Origin: Sitta carolinensis
Taxonomy: Eukaryota > Chordata > Aves > Passeriformes > Sittidae
NCBI GenBank assembly: GCA_032173965.1
Contig: CM063298.1
Coordinates: forward strand, 6,307,001 to 6,371,000
Length of the DNA: 64,000 nucleotides
Direction of reading: 5' to 3'
Shown here one piece after another: positions 35,693-48,134 of the stretch. Position numbers and translations under genes: made by a program. Under the pieces are notes generated by a model. It ran no database searches. It saw only the letters and a list, made by a program, of their open reading frames with translations, and was not told where the DNA came from. How positions within the stretch are numbered: the stretch's first letter is position 1; each line of letters opens with the position of its first letter.

Positions 35693-38600
35693 CTGAGGGG
35701 AAGAAAAATGTCAGGAAGGCAGGCCTGGAAAGGTGGGAAAGAGGAGAAGTGCCCAGAAACACGAGCTACAGCCATTGCAACCAGGATGGCACGATGGGCA
35801 TGCACAGGGTGCACGAATGAATCTACCAGGGAGCCATCCCCCTCTGTTGGGGTTGTCAATAAACTCTCACACAATGGACCACAGAAACAGAGGAAGTCAC
35901 ACCATAGGAATAAACCATGACTATTTCAGGGATATGCAAAGAAGGCATCATGCCTCAAGGCCAGCAAAGTTTAGCAGAACTTTGACTCTCTGCTCCTTAG
36001 ATGCCCTCATCAGCAAGGCAGGCTTTTGCAAAGGGGAGTAGTTTCCTCTTCTGACAATAGAAGAAAGAAAAACAAACAAAAAAACCCCAACCTATATGCA
36101 AAAACTAGTTTATCAAAAATATTTTCTGTTCTGGCTCACAACACAATTTTATTGGATTTTCTTCTCACATAATGGATAACTAAACCTATTTTATTGAAAA
36201 GGATATCTAAACGTACTGCTTCAGGGTGAAAGCCATTCTCTAATTAGAAGGGATATAATGCAAGCAAGGGTTATTGTATATATGTTGACTGTGGAATTTT
36301 TACAGCCAAAGAGACTCTTGGAATGGGCAGCCCCAGAGGCAATATTGAATGGATTTAGGTCTGATTCCATAAGAAAATATCTCCATCCCAGAAATATTCT
36401 TGGGTGTTATTGTCTTGGAGAATATTAGCAAAAATGGAACAAAGTCATCTTCCCAGTGTATTTCTAATGAAACAATTATTTAATTGTTAAAATGTCTCAA
36501 ATGAAAAACAAAAACAAAATGGAAAAAAGGAATAAGTTTGAGCCACTGTAGTTTAGTACAGTATTTGGCTGATCATTTTTGGAAAACTTTAAATCTTATT
36601 TTCTGAAAAATTTTCCTTTCGCTCAGTGCATTACAGGTTTTCTGGAATCAACACAGCGTTTTTTTAATCCAATTTTATCTTTCAGTCATAAAACCAAAAT
36701 TTCGCTATGGCATTTATTTGCTCAAGAAACACGGTGAGATTAAAAGGAATTTGTAAAAAGGAAAAAAAAAATGAGGAAAAAAGAAGACAAGACAGGGAAG
36801 AAGAAGGAAAAAAAAAAGATCAATGTTGCAAATTCAATGAACAAAACAGGTCTGCACTGCCACACAGCATTTGTTTCAGTCCTTGGGGAACTGCTGACTT
36901 GGATAGAGCTTGGATACAGACTAGATAAGGGAGACTGCAATCTCCTGATACAGCTGGGGGAAGGAGAGTAAAATCTGTGCTGGGAAAGCTGAGAATTTGG
37001 ATTTGGTAACTTCTCTGTCCCTCCCTGCCTTCCCCTTCTACCCAGTTCATGTTGTTTTGCTGTCATACCACTGAGCTTTAAGCAGAAATGGTGGCCTGAA
37101 ACCTGAGATCTCAAACTCAGACCCATTTGAATCTGAATATGAGAACTTGGATTTGAGACCCCATTCAAATCCAACCTTCAGTGAACCTTTAGGTTCATTC
37201 ACAGGATCCGATATGGGTGATTTCCACTTTTGGATCACCTTCGGGGAGATTTCATGAGTAAAATTCATGAAAACCATTGAAAATGGCTGCAAAATGATCT
37301 TCCCAAGCCAGCTCACAAAGCTGTGGGAGAACATGACTTTTTGGTTCAGTGGTACTTTTGAAAAACATGTTTTGGCTTGACTGAAAATCAAATCCAAGTC
37401 TTCCTTGAACACACACACACAAAAAATCCCAAAACCAAACACACACCAAAAACCCCAAAACAAACAACCCCACAAAAAAACAACAATCCAAGTATTTTTC
37501 AACTAAAGCCACATCTAAATTAAGTGTAAAAGTATTGCATTTAGAGGAGATTTCAGTGAAAGCTTGAAGTTTTTTAGGAGTCTGGGCAACTGTTGTGACC
37601 AAACACTTTTTTGGTATTGATAAAAATTCACAAAATCCTTTGTTCAACACAGGGGTTTTTTTGGTTTTTTGTTTGGTTTTTTTTTTGTTTGTTTGTTTTT
37701 TTGTTTTTTTTTTTTGTTTTTTTTTTTGGAGAGGGGAGAAAAAACATCTTTCCTGACTGTACCCTTGAGACTTTTCAATGCTGTCAAACAAGGCTGTCCA
37801 ATCTCATTCAAAACTGGGAGAATTTCTCCTCTGTCCAACTCTCCATGCTAATTTTGAAACAAAATGCTTTGTACAAAAAGTTAAACAGAGTTTACAAAAT
37901 CTTTTGCACAGGATGCCATGAAGCATGATGGGAAATATTGTCACGGTTTAAGAGATGTTTCTCAAATAAATGCTAATTAGGATGACAGTCAACTAATATG
38001 GCAGAAAATTTATGAACAACATAAACATCCAAAGGCAGGTACATGAACAACAACAAAGAAAACAAGAATGATCTAAAAATGTAGGGAAAGGAGTTATGTC
38101 TGTTGTACAGCAGAAAAAAAGCACTTGACTGCTACACAGCTAAAATTGTCTAATGTTTCAAAGAGGAAATCGTTAAGGTAGGGTTCAAAATACTGGTTAT
38201 GTCAGTCAAAAAGCACTGAATAGTCAAATTTATTTTTTTTTTCCAGCATGGTGACTGCTAGAAAGAATTTGCAAAACAAGTATCATCTTGGAGAGATACC
38301 CATTTGATATTTGTAAAAGAAACAGTCTGGCGCCAATCATCCAAAATGCCTTGTGGTGCCTGTGTTCATAATGACAAAAATCAACTCCAAACCAAAGTGT
38401 TGGGGCTGACCCTTCAGCAGAGGACATGGGTCATTAGCTCACAGGAGTCTCTTCACACAGCATCACTGATTTGTTTCAGCTGGGGAGGAAATTTCAACCT
38501 CGATGCTATCCAAAGCTTGGTTTTTTGTTTTTTTTTTTAACTACTTATTTTATTTGTAGAAAACACATTGTTTATATGTAAGACACTAAAAGCAAAATTG

Positions 38601-38813
38601 AAATAACCACTCATTCCTCGCAAAGAGCCAAGATGGTGGACAAGAGTGACAAAACCCAGGTCCTAATGGCATTGACAGCACCCTGTTCAGGGAAGAGATG
38701 GTGCTATTTGGAAAGGGGCTGGAACTGGAAATGCCATTAGGCAGGTGCAGAGAGATGGGAGCAGTATTTCGAACCCTGTAAACATCAGACTTCACAGTGA
38801 CCAGTGTATGTAC
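35693..38813 (-). other. CACNA1G: CACNA1G intron (3.1 kb)
   Basis: The intron has a GTACAT donor and a CTTCCCCTCAG acceptor. A long T-rich (plus strand) low-complexity tract lies at 37,653-37,728, with an A/C-rich stretch at 37,410-37,490. Open frames here reflect these runs and are not coding. Confidence 0.85.
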
Positions 38814-38948
38814 ATTGCTTTCCAGAGCATTAAGTAAGTGTGTGTTAATGTCATCAGGAAAAGAGTCATCCGTCAGAGCTAAGGACCAGGACTTTTCAGA
38901 GAGAATATCTGACGTCAGAGACAGAGCCTCCATCTCAGCTAGAGGGAT
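38814..38948 (-). CDS. CACNA1G: CACNA1G exon, C-terminal tail ([13 protein letters not shown])
   Basis: This 135-nt exon encodes exactly 45 residues: [45 protein letters not shown]. The human sequence [18 protein letters not shown] followed by [12 protein letters not shown] aligns without gaps. The acceptor is TCTCCCTTTAG and the donor AGCAAT|GTACAT. The frame would stay open past the donor, but the next exon (ADLRSKDD) joins in phase 0 at this site. The acidic block lies in the cytoplasmic tail. Confidence 0.96.
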
Positions 38949-41900
38949 CTAAAGGGAGAGATGATTAAACATAAGAAACTAGGACACAAATCTTTTGGGA
39001 AAGAAAATTAAAAAAAGGAAAAAAAAGGTATCATAATCCAAATACTTCTAGACACTAAAACAATATCCCTGCAGTGGGAGAAGCTATATCATACACATGT
39101 TACTAGGGACAGAACATTAAAGAAATTAAATATAATGAAGAAATTAAAAAAGGAGTGGGACATTCATACTTTAGTGCTTACCAAGGATCTGGGTGGGATT
39201 TAAAACCATACACTAATGTTAGCATTGTATTTTGCTGTTCTCCTGTCTACATGAAGAAGTAAAAGTAACATTACTTTCATAATAGAGAGATTCATCCTCT
39301 TGGCTGTGATCAAATATAAGAGGTTTCAAGATCTGATTTCTCTGAAGTTTTTCCCACCCAGTAACCATGCTGGTTTCCAAGCTAAACTTGTTGAGTCTGC
39401 TAAGATTCCCCAACAATAAAACCATATTTTCAGGTGGGGTATGGACTGTGCCTTTCCTTGTGCCTGAGGGAGGCTGAGGGACCACCCTCCCCCTCAAGAG
39501 GCAGGTGGGACCATAATTCACTTCCTCATGGCTAAAAGGACACAGGGAGAAACTTAAAGCTTGATTTTGGTCAGCAAACACCTTCCTGGTGCTTTCAGCT
39601 CATTTTGGCTGGCTATAGAGACTCCAGTAACATCAATAACTGTCCTTCTAAAACAGCCGACTGCATTTCTCAGCCCTCCAATGTCCCTCAGGCCTAGTCC
39701 CAGCTGTGTCCTCTGGCATTGAGAAATCCTGACTTGGGAATCGGCTCTACACAGCCGCACTCATGTTTTCATGCATCTAGCTCAAATCGAACTCCACTGA
39801 AAATATACAAACAATCAATAAATGCCCTTACCAAATCGTTGATGACGCTCTCTCCCTAGACACAGAGGTCTTTTTATAAAAAATTTGAAAATGTCACTTC
39901 AGATTTTGGAGGGAAAAGAGGGGGAAAAGGGGACAATGGCATCTCCTCCAGAGCAGAAGCTTTGCTGCCATGCACTGTAAGAGGGGGTGTCTGGCTGCAG
40001 CAGGCTCAATTCTCCCCAAATCCCCTCCCTGCATACAGTGATTATAGCACTGGGAATGGTATTTCTTCAGGTAACCTCCAAAACTGGCTCAAGCTCGCAG
40101 GGGCCACCTGCTCTGGGCAAGTTTGGTGCTTCCTTTTCATTTCTCACTGTGCATCTTTTTACCATCCTCGGTGCTTGAAAAGTCTTTCAGCAGCAATAAA
40201 TCTTCCAAGAGAAAACAGAGAGGCCTAGATCTCTTGCATTGAAGTTGTCAAAGGACTGGGTTTTCTCACTCTTAGAAATGGCAGCCTCAGGATGGAATCA
40301 ACCCAGCGATGAGTGAGCCTGGAGAGGCTCAAAATTCAGCTGAGATAAGTAAGAGGGTCAGGCTCCTCTCATCTAACCTTGGCTTTGGTATCTCTAGCAC
40401 ACTCATCTGCTGGCAATGGATGAGAGAGATGATTTGGAGCCCCTAATATCGTATGAGGCTCCCCATAAAAGGCATCACTGCAAAGGCTGTGAGCCTGAGG
40501 ACAGGAATCCCTAAGAGGGACACACCAACCAGGGCCAGGAAAAAGCTGTGCAGGAGCATGGTGCACACCAGCAGCTCCTGCCTGCAAGAGCTGCCCTTCT
40601 GGGAGCTGTTATTAATCAGGTTGCTTTCAGCAAGTCCCAGCACTGCTCTAAATTCCTGAGTTGCCTGAGAATATGACAAATGGTGTGAACAGGAAAGCCA
40701 AAATGTAAACAAAACACAATCCCACTTCAGCCTTCCCAAAATTGAGTTTGAAGCCATCAAAACATTTTGCTGGAAACATCCAACTGATCTAGACCAGTTT
40801 TAATTATAGAGAGGAAAAAAAAAATTTAAAAAAAAGCTTAAATTTTAAAAGAAAAAGGCATTGCAAACTGGAATGCCATATTTTTTCATTACAGAAATGT
40901 CATATACATATTTTTGCTGCACCAGCACTTTCTGGTGAAAAATGTTGTGACAATAAATTTTCAGTGAGCTCTCACTGAGTGTCCTACTGACCCTTTGCCT
41001 TCCCTGCCAAAGCTACTGTTTCTATTCCTCTGGCAATTATTAGAGACAACCACTTCCTATAGCTTAATAGACTCTGGGATGCAATATTGAGCAATCAGAG
41101 GGAGACATGTTATCTTGCTATATAAAGATTTGCAGTAGGATTTCATTTTACCTAAGCTTGTTCCTTTCCTCTAATGAACCATCAAAAGTTGGGTAATTTA
41201 GAGTGTCAGTGAGCTCATAAACAAGCACACTGACTTAACAAGAACACTTCTGCTATTTTTAGCCAGAAAGGGAGATGGTAGTGGTGGTGGTGAAATAGAT
41301 CAAGAAATATGGAATTTGCTCAATTCCAACTGCAGCAAAAAATAGGTGTGCTTGAATTATTATTATTATTATGGTCACTGTTGTGTTTTAGGGAAAATAT
41401 TTGCTCTAAAAATATTTGCACTTTAAAAAGTAGGTATATTATTCTAGGAAGTAAATGGACTAATTTTAAACAAGCATTGTCTGCTTGAGAAAGCACTGGA
41501 GCACATGGTTACTTCTGTGCATCGTTAAGGGCTGCCTTCCCTCCTAAATTCACTAGATCAGAGATGAGGATCTAGTTTACCGTGATCCATTGGCAAGAAG
41601 CCTCTTTAGGAAAACCCTTCAAAACTGGATTTTCATGCAGTACCAAGTAGGCACAGAACACAGAGATCATTTGATGATCCCTAGCCGCTCAGGCTCTGCT
41701 CTGGGAAAACCTGCTCACGCTGTGCTGCAGCTTCTGCAGACATGCCCTGACATTGCTGTGGAGCCCTGCTTAGGAGCAAGAAGCCAAATACAAGAACCCC
41801 ACTGAAGGATGGAAATGGAATTTTGTGCATTTCCCCTCTAACACCCATGAACTGTAAATCCCAAAGAAAAACTTCTTACTGTGTTGACAAGGGAAAGTCC

Positions 41901-42079
41901 AAGCATGTTCTCTTCCTCTTGCATTGATATACAACATCATCTACTCCCACAGAAAAAGCCAAAGTGACTTATGCTTCCAAATCCCTAACTGCATTACATA
42001 AAGAACTTTAACTTGCTTTTAAAGGCCTCAATCAACTTGAGTTTGGATGGAGACTTTGCAGGAAATTAGGAATATTAAC
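38949..42079 (-). other. CACNA1G: CACNA1G intron (3.1 kb)
   Basis: The intron has a GTTAAT donor and a CCCTTTAG acceptor. Short (GGT)n and (ATT)n runs occur near 41,280 and 41,360. I see no other feature. Confidence 0.85.
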
Positions 42080-42220
42080 CTGGTTCTCAGAGCTGTAATA
42101 TTCAGGAGCTGGGAGGGCATAATGATGGCACACAGAGCCTGACAGGTTGTCCATCAGCTTCAGCTCTCCTTCCAGAGATTCCTGGATCAGCAGTGATATG
42201 GTATCAAACAAGTGCCTTTC
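42080..42220 (-). CDS. CACNA1G: CACNA1G exon, C-terminal tail ([10 protein letters not shown])
   Basis: This 141-nt exon encodes 47 residues, [20 protein letters not shown] followed by KLMDNLSGSVCHH and ending YYSSENQ. Human Cav3.1 has [20 protein letters not shown] and KLMDELAG at the same place. The acceptor is CCCTTCCCAG and the donor CCAG|GTTAAT. The amphipathic [10 protein letters not shown] helix is the best conserved part of the proximal C-terminus after the domain IV S6 region. Confidence 0.96.
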
Positions 42221-44475
42221 CTGGGAAGGGTGGTGTATAGCATGCAGAGAGAGAGAGAGCATGCCAAAAAGAGAGGAGGAAAAAGGCAAGGGACAGAGAT
42301 AGAGAGAAAAAAAAGGACAGCATATCAAACCCAATGAAAAAAATGAGGAAGAAAAAAATAGAAGGGGGAAAAAAAAGGTAGAAATGTTCAAGGAGAACAG
42401 CAGGAACAGGAGAAAAGGAGAGAGAACAGTGCAGTAATATCACAGTGAGCAGACAGCCTTCCCAGACATTAGGAGAGATGGGGTGACAGCAGCTGCCCCG
42501 AGACCATAGCTGCTCCCACCCGGGGCCCTCCTTGGGGACAATCTCCCTCTCAGCAAACACGGTTGGTCATTCCTGGGGACTGAGCAGCACCTTCCCATTG
42601 GTGCTGTCAACTTCAGCAGGACACTACTTGCTGCAAGGCTTCTACACACATGGTCCATGCTTTTGAGCTGCAGAACCTAATACTTGACACCTAAATCCAT
42701 ATCCAGAAGGCACAGAAATTAAGATAACCTGGCTGGAGAGAAGCTGAGTGTCCTGTCCATGGAAGCCGCAGCTGAGCAAAATGGACATGTGTCAGGTCAC
42801 TAATTCATGTAGCAGGTCCCTAATTCATGTACCATGGGCTGAGGTGCTCCCGGTGTTCTGGCCAATGAAAAAACAGCCGGCCACAGCACTGGGGTTGTAC
42901 AGAGCAGGGTCTGGTGTTTGAAGGCAGAGGGGAGTGATTTTAGGGTGCACCTTCTACGTAGGGAATGCCCAGTGCATACAATGAGATGAGGACCAGCACT
43001 ACAATTGAACAGCACACAGTGCAAAAATCCCAGGAAAGAGGCAAGCAAAAGAGCATGCTGTCCTTGCAAAGTCATGTCCGGGGAATTGTATTCCTCTGCT
43101 ATCAAGCTCAAGCACCAGATTTGTCCTGAAGATTTTGTCTGGGAAAATAGATAGTCAGAATAAGATCTCCAGGAGGTTTTTATGGTTTCTGTTTGAGGGA
43201 AAGGGCAAGAAACACACTCTGGGCCTTTCCCAGGCCACCTTCAGAGACAGCAGGTTTAACAGACTGCAGAGTGAGGGTATCATTCTGACTGATTTGTCTC
43301 GCAGTTTTGCAATTTCTCTGTTTTGCCAGTTTCAGTCCTAGTGCAGGATGAAAGGGATGAGGACAGTTTTCCAGTACTCTGCTCAACACATACAGCACCA
43401 GTTGGGATGTTTTGTTTCTTCCTAGAGGACTTAGTAAATCTGGATTTCCCCATAGTGCCCTGAACTCCTTTTTCCTGAGCCAAAGAGCAGCTTTGGACTC
43501 CATCTCAGACATCAGAGATTCTAATGACACCAGAAGTTTCCAGTAGCTTAGGAACTGAAACAAAGCTTAAGCAGGGATTTACTCTCTTTCACCCTTGGAC
43601 TAAAGATCATAAATGAGTTTTTCATGCATTAGAATATGCATTAGCTCACACCAGGCTGAGGCCAAGATATGCTGTTGTGAAATCATGATGTAATCAAAGT
43701 TAATGAGGTCTACATAGAGTTTAACCAACTTTGCAATCAGCTAAGACTGAAAAAAGGCTGGACTGTATTTCCTGAGTAATTTCAGTTCAGTGACCTCCCA
43801 AAGAACTTGTCTGGGCTTGATCTCACCTCTCATTCTTCAAACTGAATCTTCATCCAAAAACTGTGCTTTAGGGAGAAGTGGTGCAGCTCATAGCAGCTCC
43901 CTCATTACAGCCATGCTCCTGGCTGGTGGGAGCTCTGCCACGAGCTCTGGTGAGCTCAGGTTTGAGTCTCCTCTGGATTATTCTATTGTTAAAAGAATCT
44001 TTCCTTACAAGCCTGACTGTGGGGATGGATTTTAAATTGAGGTTACAGAAAACAAATTTAATACTGAAGAAAAGATTAGCCAAGTTTTATTCCTCTTTTA
44101 TGTTGTGGTTCATGGCCTGTATTAGAAAAGCAAACACATTACACTCATGATTTTGCTATCACAAAGGACCAGTCAAAACTCTGAATTAAGAGTAAATTTG
44201 GAGCTAGCTCTGAACTCTGGGGCTTGAGCTGACCTCCAGAGTACATTACAAAACTCTCTCCCTCTGAACAGATGCATCAAGGTGATCTGGAGACCTGCCT
44301 GGGGTCTCGTCTCTGCAGCATTGGCTCCCAAACCATGCAAAGAGTCAGCAGCAGACGGCAGGGAATACAAGCCCAGGACATCTGGTACACGCCTCTTTCA
44401 TTACCAACTCGTGCAAGTCTTTCTCCAACAAAAATGCAGGTCAAGCCTTCCTCACCCTCCAACAGAGATTCTCAC
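42221..44475 (-). other. CACNA1G: CACNA1G intron (2.3 kb)
   Basis: The intron has a GTGAGA donor and a CCCTTCCCAG acceptor. It includes a GA run flanked by GCATGC on both sides (42,239-42,264) and purine-rich DNA at 42,260-42,425. I see no other gene. Confidence 0.85.
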
Positions 44476-44820
44476 CATATAATAAGCTAGTGAGAGCTGA
44501 GAATCCACCTTGATTTGCATGGGATTGGTAAATCCGCAGGGGCTCTCGGGTCTCTCTCCGCTGGTGGTGCCTGTCCACGCGAAGATGTCTGAGGGGCTGT
44601 GCTGGCCGGGGTTGATGGTCTTCATCTCCATCTCCAGTTCTGCTTCAAGCTCTGCCTCCTCCTTTGCCTCCTTGTTGCTCTCCTCCAAGTGCTTCATGAG
44701 CACCGCGATCACCACATTCACCAGGACAAATTGGGCTGTCAGCACAAAGGAGACGAAGTAGATGGGGGAAATGACTGTGTTGTAACAGGTGGACTCCTGG
44801 TCACAGTCACGCAGCGTGTC
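44476..44820 (-). CDS. CACNA1G: CACNA1G exon, domain IV S6 and proximal C-terminus
   Basis: This 345-nt exon encodes 115 residues. It begins [20 protein letters not shown], which is the extracellular segment after the pore, with its cysteines. S6 follows ([20 protein letters not shown]), then the gating-brake-like proximal tail [20 protein letters not shown]. The remainder ([16 protein letters not shown], then SLAYYM) diverges from human. The acceptor is CTGTTTCCAG and the donor TATATG|GTGAGA. A second in-frame donor (ATCAAG|GTGGAT) lies 33 nt earlier, so an 11-residue shorter form is possible. Confidence 0.97.
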
Positions 44821-45048
44821 CTGGAAACAGCGGGGGATTGATTACAGAATCAACCAGGTTGGAAAAGACCTTGGAGATCATCAAGTCACCTATCACCTAA
44901 CACCAACTCATAAACTAAACCATGGCACTAAGAGATGCATGAACTGCAGTCTGCAATGGGTTCTCCTTTCATGAAGGAAACTAAGATTTGGTTTCACTAA
45001 ATTTCACATCTAGAACAGCAATACACTTGACAAAACCTTAACACTTAC
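44821..45048 (-). other. CACNA1G: CACNA1G short intron (228 nt) largely CR1-derived
   Basis: The intron runs from a GTAAGT donor to a CTGTTTCCAG acceptor. About half of its length is a reversed CR1 fragment. Confidence 0.85.
44842..44960 (-). mobile_element. CR1 LINE fragment, reversed
   Basis: ACAGAATCAACCAGGTTGGA, AAAGACCTTGGAGATCATCA and AAACTAAACCATGGCACTAA match the reverse complement of an avian CR1 subfamily 3' region. It sits wholly inside a 228-nt CACNA1G intron and is in the same orientation as the gene. Confidence 0.8.
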
Positions 45049-45170
45049 CTTCATTATCCCATTCCAGTTGTCTCCTGTGGATACTCGGAAGAGGGTCAGA
45101 AAGGCCATCCCAAAGTTCCTGAATGTGGCATGCCGTCCCAGCCCCTCACAGGGGTGTGTTTCATCACACT
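45049..45170 (-). CDS. CACNA1G: CACNA1G exon, domain IV pore loop
   Basis: This 122-nt exon completes a Glu codon, then encodes [20 protein letters not shown] and [20 protein letters not shown]. The Asp in STGDNWNG is the domain IV residue of the EEDD selectivity filter that distinguishes T-type from EEEE high-voltage channels. The acceptor is GGTCTCACAG and the donor ATGAAG|GTAAGT. The sequence is essentially identical to human Cav3.1. Confidence 0.98.
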
Positions 45171-45249
45171 CTGTGAGACCAAACAAATCTGTGAGACCCC
45201 CCCACTCCCACACCATTCCCACCCCTTCCACTGCCACAGGTAGACTCAC

Positions 45250-45328
45250 CGAGGTCTCCAAACAGCTCCACTCCAAGAGCTGCAAATATGAAAAACAACA
45301 ACATGAAGAGAAGGCCCAGATTTCCCAC
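45250..45328 (-). CDS. CACNA1G: CACNA1G exon, domain IV S5
   Basis: This 79-nt exon encodes [20 protein letters not shown], then ELFGDL and the first base of a Glu codon. The acceptor is CTCTTTTCAG and the donor CCTCG|GTGAGT. It is the fifth membrane segment of domain IV. The intron to the next exon is only 79 nt (45171-45249), near the lower limit for vertebrate splicing. Confidence 0.98.
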
Positions 45329-45603
45329 CTGAAAAGAGAAAAAGAAATGGGGAAAAAAACACAAAAAAAAGAACATTCATTGATTTTTTTTTTGTTCCAG
45401 ACCTGTTTCTTGCTGCATTCTTTAATCCAAAACTTAAATTGCTTCAGGGCAAAAATGACCTCAATGTGAGGACTGTATCTCAGTGCTTCAGGAGGGAAAT
45501 GTGATTCTCTAATGACAGCAAAGATAAAATGATTAGCATTACTCTGCAATCGGAAATGAGCTGTGGGCCAGAGGAGCTCTGGTTTGATATGGCAGTGGGT
45601 TAC

Positions 45604-45674
45604 CTGAGGCAGCGCTTGCATCACGGTGTCCAGGAGGGCCCTCATCCCAACAGCCATCTTCAGCAACTTCAGCA
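45604..45674 (-). CDS. CACNA1G: CACNA1G exon, domain IV S4-S5 linker
   Basis: This 71-nt exon completes a Val codon, then encodes [20 protein letters not shown] and LPQ. It is the end of S4 and the S4-S5 coupling helix. The acceptor is GTTTTCCACAG and the donor CCTCAG|GTAACC. It is identical in sequence to human Cav3.1 as remembered. A frame also stays open through the next two introns, but it reads the S5 exon out of frame and is not the product. Confidence 0.98.
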
Positions 45675-46849
45675 CTGTGGAAAACACATTTGCAGTATAG
45701 TGATGGCAGCATTAGCAGAGAGACACAAACTCAGTCCCTCTCCCAGGAGGCTCAGATTATAGGAAGAGAAATGTGAAATCTTGTCAAGTGTTCTCCATTA
45801 GCTGCTACAGTAATTGGCCTTTTTACATTGCGCCTTGTTGCCTGGATACTATCAAAATCCTGTGAATAGCAGCATCACCTACTCTTAGACTTGGAGAAAG
45901 CATTATCACTGTGCCTGAATTTTCCTCCCCCACTTTATCTGTGTTGGACTCATCTCTTTCCTCTGGTTATCATGAGCAGTTCTTTTCCCAGCCCTGGGTC
46001 TACTTTCCCACTTCCATAGGCTACCCACTTTCATACATGATTCACTGAGGAATGATTTACACATCTCTTCCAGAAGGTTGCATTTCCAATTGGAAGCTGC
46101 ATGTATTTTTAATTCTGAAAGGGATCCAGTGCACAGAAAACCCACTTTTTCCCCCTCTTGAGACACCAGCAGTATTTAAATTTCTCCTCCAGCTCCTTCT
46201 CTGCTTAGATGAGGGCTGTAATCAAAACAATTATTCCTCAGAGCACAATACCCTTCAGGAGGGCCTGGAAGTACTTCATTAAGGGCCTGAGCACTCACAT
46301 TTTACATCTTCATCATTTGGCCCTGACACCTCTGCATTTTGAAAAATCAGGCCCTGAAGAAGTTGGCTCCCTGATTTGGGAATGTGTCCGAGGGGACAGA
46401 TGGATACCGAGTGATGAGGCATGCTTTGTCACTAAGTGGTGTGATGTAAAGCCACATGGGAATTTAAATTTATTAGATGCTCATCTTTTAAAGCCAATGT
46501 AGTCGAGCTTGTGTTCTCTAATCTCTGTAAGAGATGACTTTGATTTGACTGGAGCAATTTTCCCAGGTACATCTCTGTGAGTTACTGCCACAGCTACTCC
46601 TCCTTAATTTCTAAGCTCTCAGCCTTCAAGTCCTCTTAAGACAGAACCACATGGTCAGTTGGCTCAGCTTTTTGGCTCCTTGCAAGTATTTCCCCCCATT
46701 GTTCTTTTATTTGTTTACAGGCTGTTGATGCCAGAACTATGCACATCATGATGGGGATGTGCCCCAGGACTGTTTCCCAATGCTTAACTCTTTCCTGGTG
46801 CTGACCATGTAGCTCAAACATAAAAGCAATTCTGCTTTACCCCTCTCAC
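45675..46849 (-). other. CACNA1G: CACNA1G intron (1.2 kb)
   Basis: The intron has a GTGAGA donor and a TTTTCCACAG acceptor. I see no repeat or other gene. Confidence 0.85.
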
Positions 46850-46983
46850 CTCGAGCGATTCTGAGAACCCTCATGATCCGGATAATTGTAGGGTTAATTG
46901 GTAGTGAAGCATTCACCTCGATCTCTTCCAAAGTGATGCCCATGATAGACAGCAGCACAATTGCCAGATCTAATTGGTTCCAT
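46850..46983 (-). CDS. CACNA1G: CACNA1G exon, domain IV S3-S4 voltage sensor
   Basis: This 134-nt exon completes an Arg codon, then reads [40 protein letters not shown] and RIAR, plus one base. S3 is followed by the NASL glycosylation-type sequon in the S3-S4 loop and then by S4 with regularly spaced arginines ([12 protein letters not shown]). The acceptor is GTCTCCAG and the donor CTCGAG|GTGAGA. Confidence 0.98.
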
Positions 46984-48024
46984 CTGGAGACAACACAAAG
47001 TGAAGCTTAACATCTACTAAGAAGCTGGCAATGGGAGGCAGCTTGTTTCACATGAATTCCAGTCATTTCAATTGTTTGAGCATTCAAATGAATCTGCAGT
47101 ATTTTTCGGAGGGTATTATACAAAAGGAGTGATGTTATGAAATCATTATAACTAATGCATCTCATTAGAAAACCAGCCAATTCCAAAGATATCCTTGACT
47201 GAGGGGAAAGAGGAACAAAAGCTGGGCAGTTTTTTACTCAGAGGCTCCAAACCTCAGGAGAGACACTGTTATCACTTCTAGACATGACACTCATGGACCT
47301 CAATGTGAGATCTGCCCCAGAGAGAACAGGACACCACGTACAATCCTTGGAAAAAAGTTGTGTTGGGTGAAGGAAAGACCCCAACAATTTGTGCCAGGCT
47401 GGAGAGAGTTGTAATTCCAGCATGGACACACGAAAATGTGGGAACAGGGATGGAACCATCCACTGAATGAAGAAGGGCTCATGTAAAGGCCAGCTAAGTA
47501 CCCTGTTCTTGGTATTAACATTGAAGAAGGCAAAAATGGGATAAGGATCCACCAAGGACATAAAATTTGTGTTCGTGAGGTAAGAGAGTAAAAATATAGA
47601 TAAAGACACAATGTCATCCACTGCTCCTCATCTGCATAAAAGAAGGTCCCTTCTTTCTTTCATGTTCACTCAGGGCTAGATTCTTTCTCTTCACAGAAAT
47701 TTTGTCACTTCTGCAGGTTCTCTTGATTATATGGACATGCACTTGGTTTCAAAATAGATCTGGCTGCTTGGTGGAGATCTGTCCCTGTTTCATCTGCTCA
47801 CAAGGACCAAAATGGTGCAATCCCACTCCTTGGCCTGCACAATCTGTCCTCCAGCTTACATCCCATGTCTCCACCTACCAAGCCTTCAACCAGTCATACA
47901 AAACAGCCTTCATACATATCAGATTCACAGCAGGGCCAGAGCATGGGAATTCAGGACATGGAATGTGGGCAGCTCTCTGCAGAGCCTGCTGCTGACCCCG
48001 TGGTCACAACAGATCTTTCGTTAC
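46984..48024 (-). other. CACNA1G: CACNA1G intron (1.0 kb)
   Basis: The intron has a GTAACG donor and a GTCTCCAG acceptor. Nothing else is identifiable. Confidence 0.85.
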
Positions 48025-48134
48025 CTGTCTTGGAAGAAGCGGCGAAACCCAAAGGCAATAAGCTTGAAAACAGATTCCAGGACAAAGATAACGGTGAAGA
48101 TGTAGTTGCAAATCTTCAGAGCTTCGTCAAGAAC
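48025..48134 (-). CDS. CACNA1G: CACNA1G exon, domain IV S2
   Basis: This 110-nt exon encodes [36 protein letters not shown] and two bases of Arg. The S2 segment carries the conserved acidic residue (VLESVFKL) that pairs with S4 arginines. The acceptor is CACATCTCAG and the donor AGACAG|GTAACG. It differs from human only conservatively, for example V for I at the start. Confidence 0.98.

Noticed and set aside
37611..37928. Phe-rich plus-strand frame and matching Lys-rich minus-strand frame
   Set aside because: They are translations of a T-rich low-complexity tract.
42239..42264. GA run flanked by GCATGC on both sides, considered as a protein-binding palindrome
   Set aside because: Six-base arms around a simple repeat are weak. 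It is more likely a chance feature of purine-rich intronic DNA.
45010..45687. A 225-codon minus-strand open frame across three CACNA1G exons
   Set aside because: It runs through two introns (275 and 79 nt) and reads the S5 exon out of frame. The proper product uses the flanking AG/GT sites.
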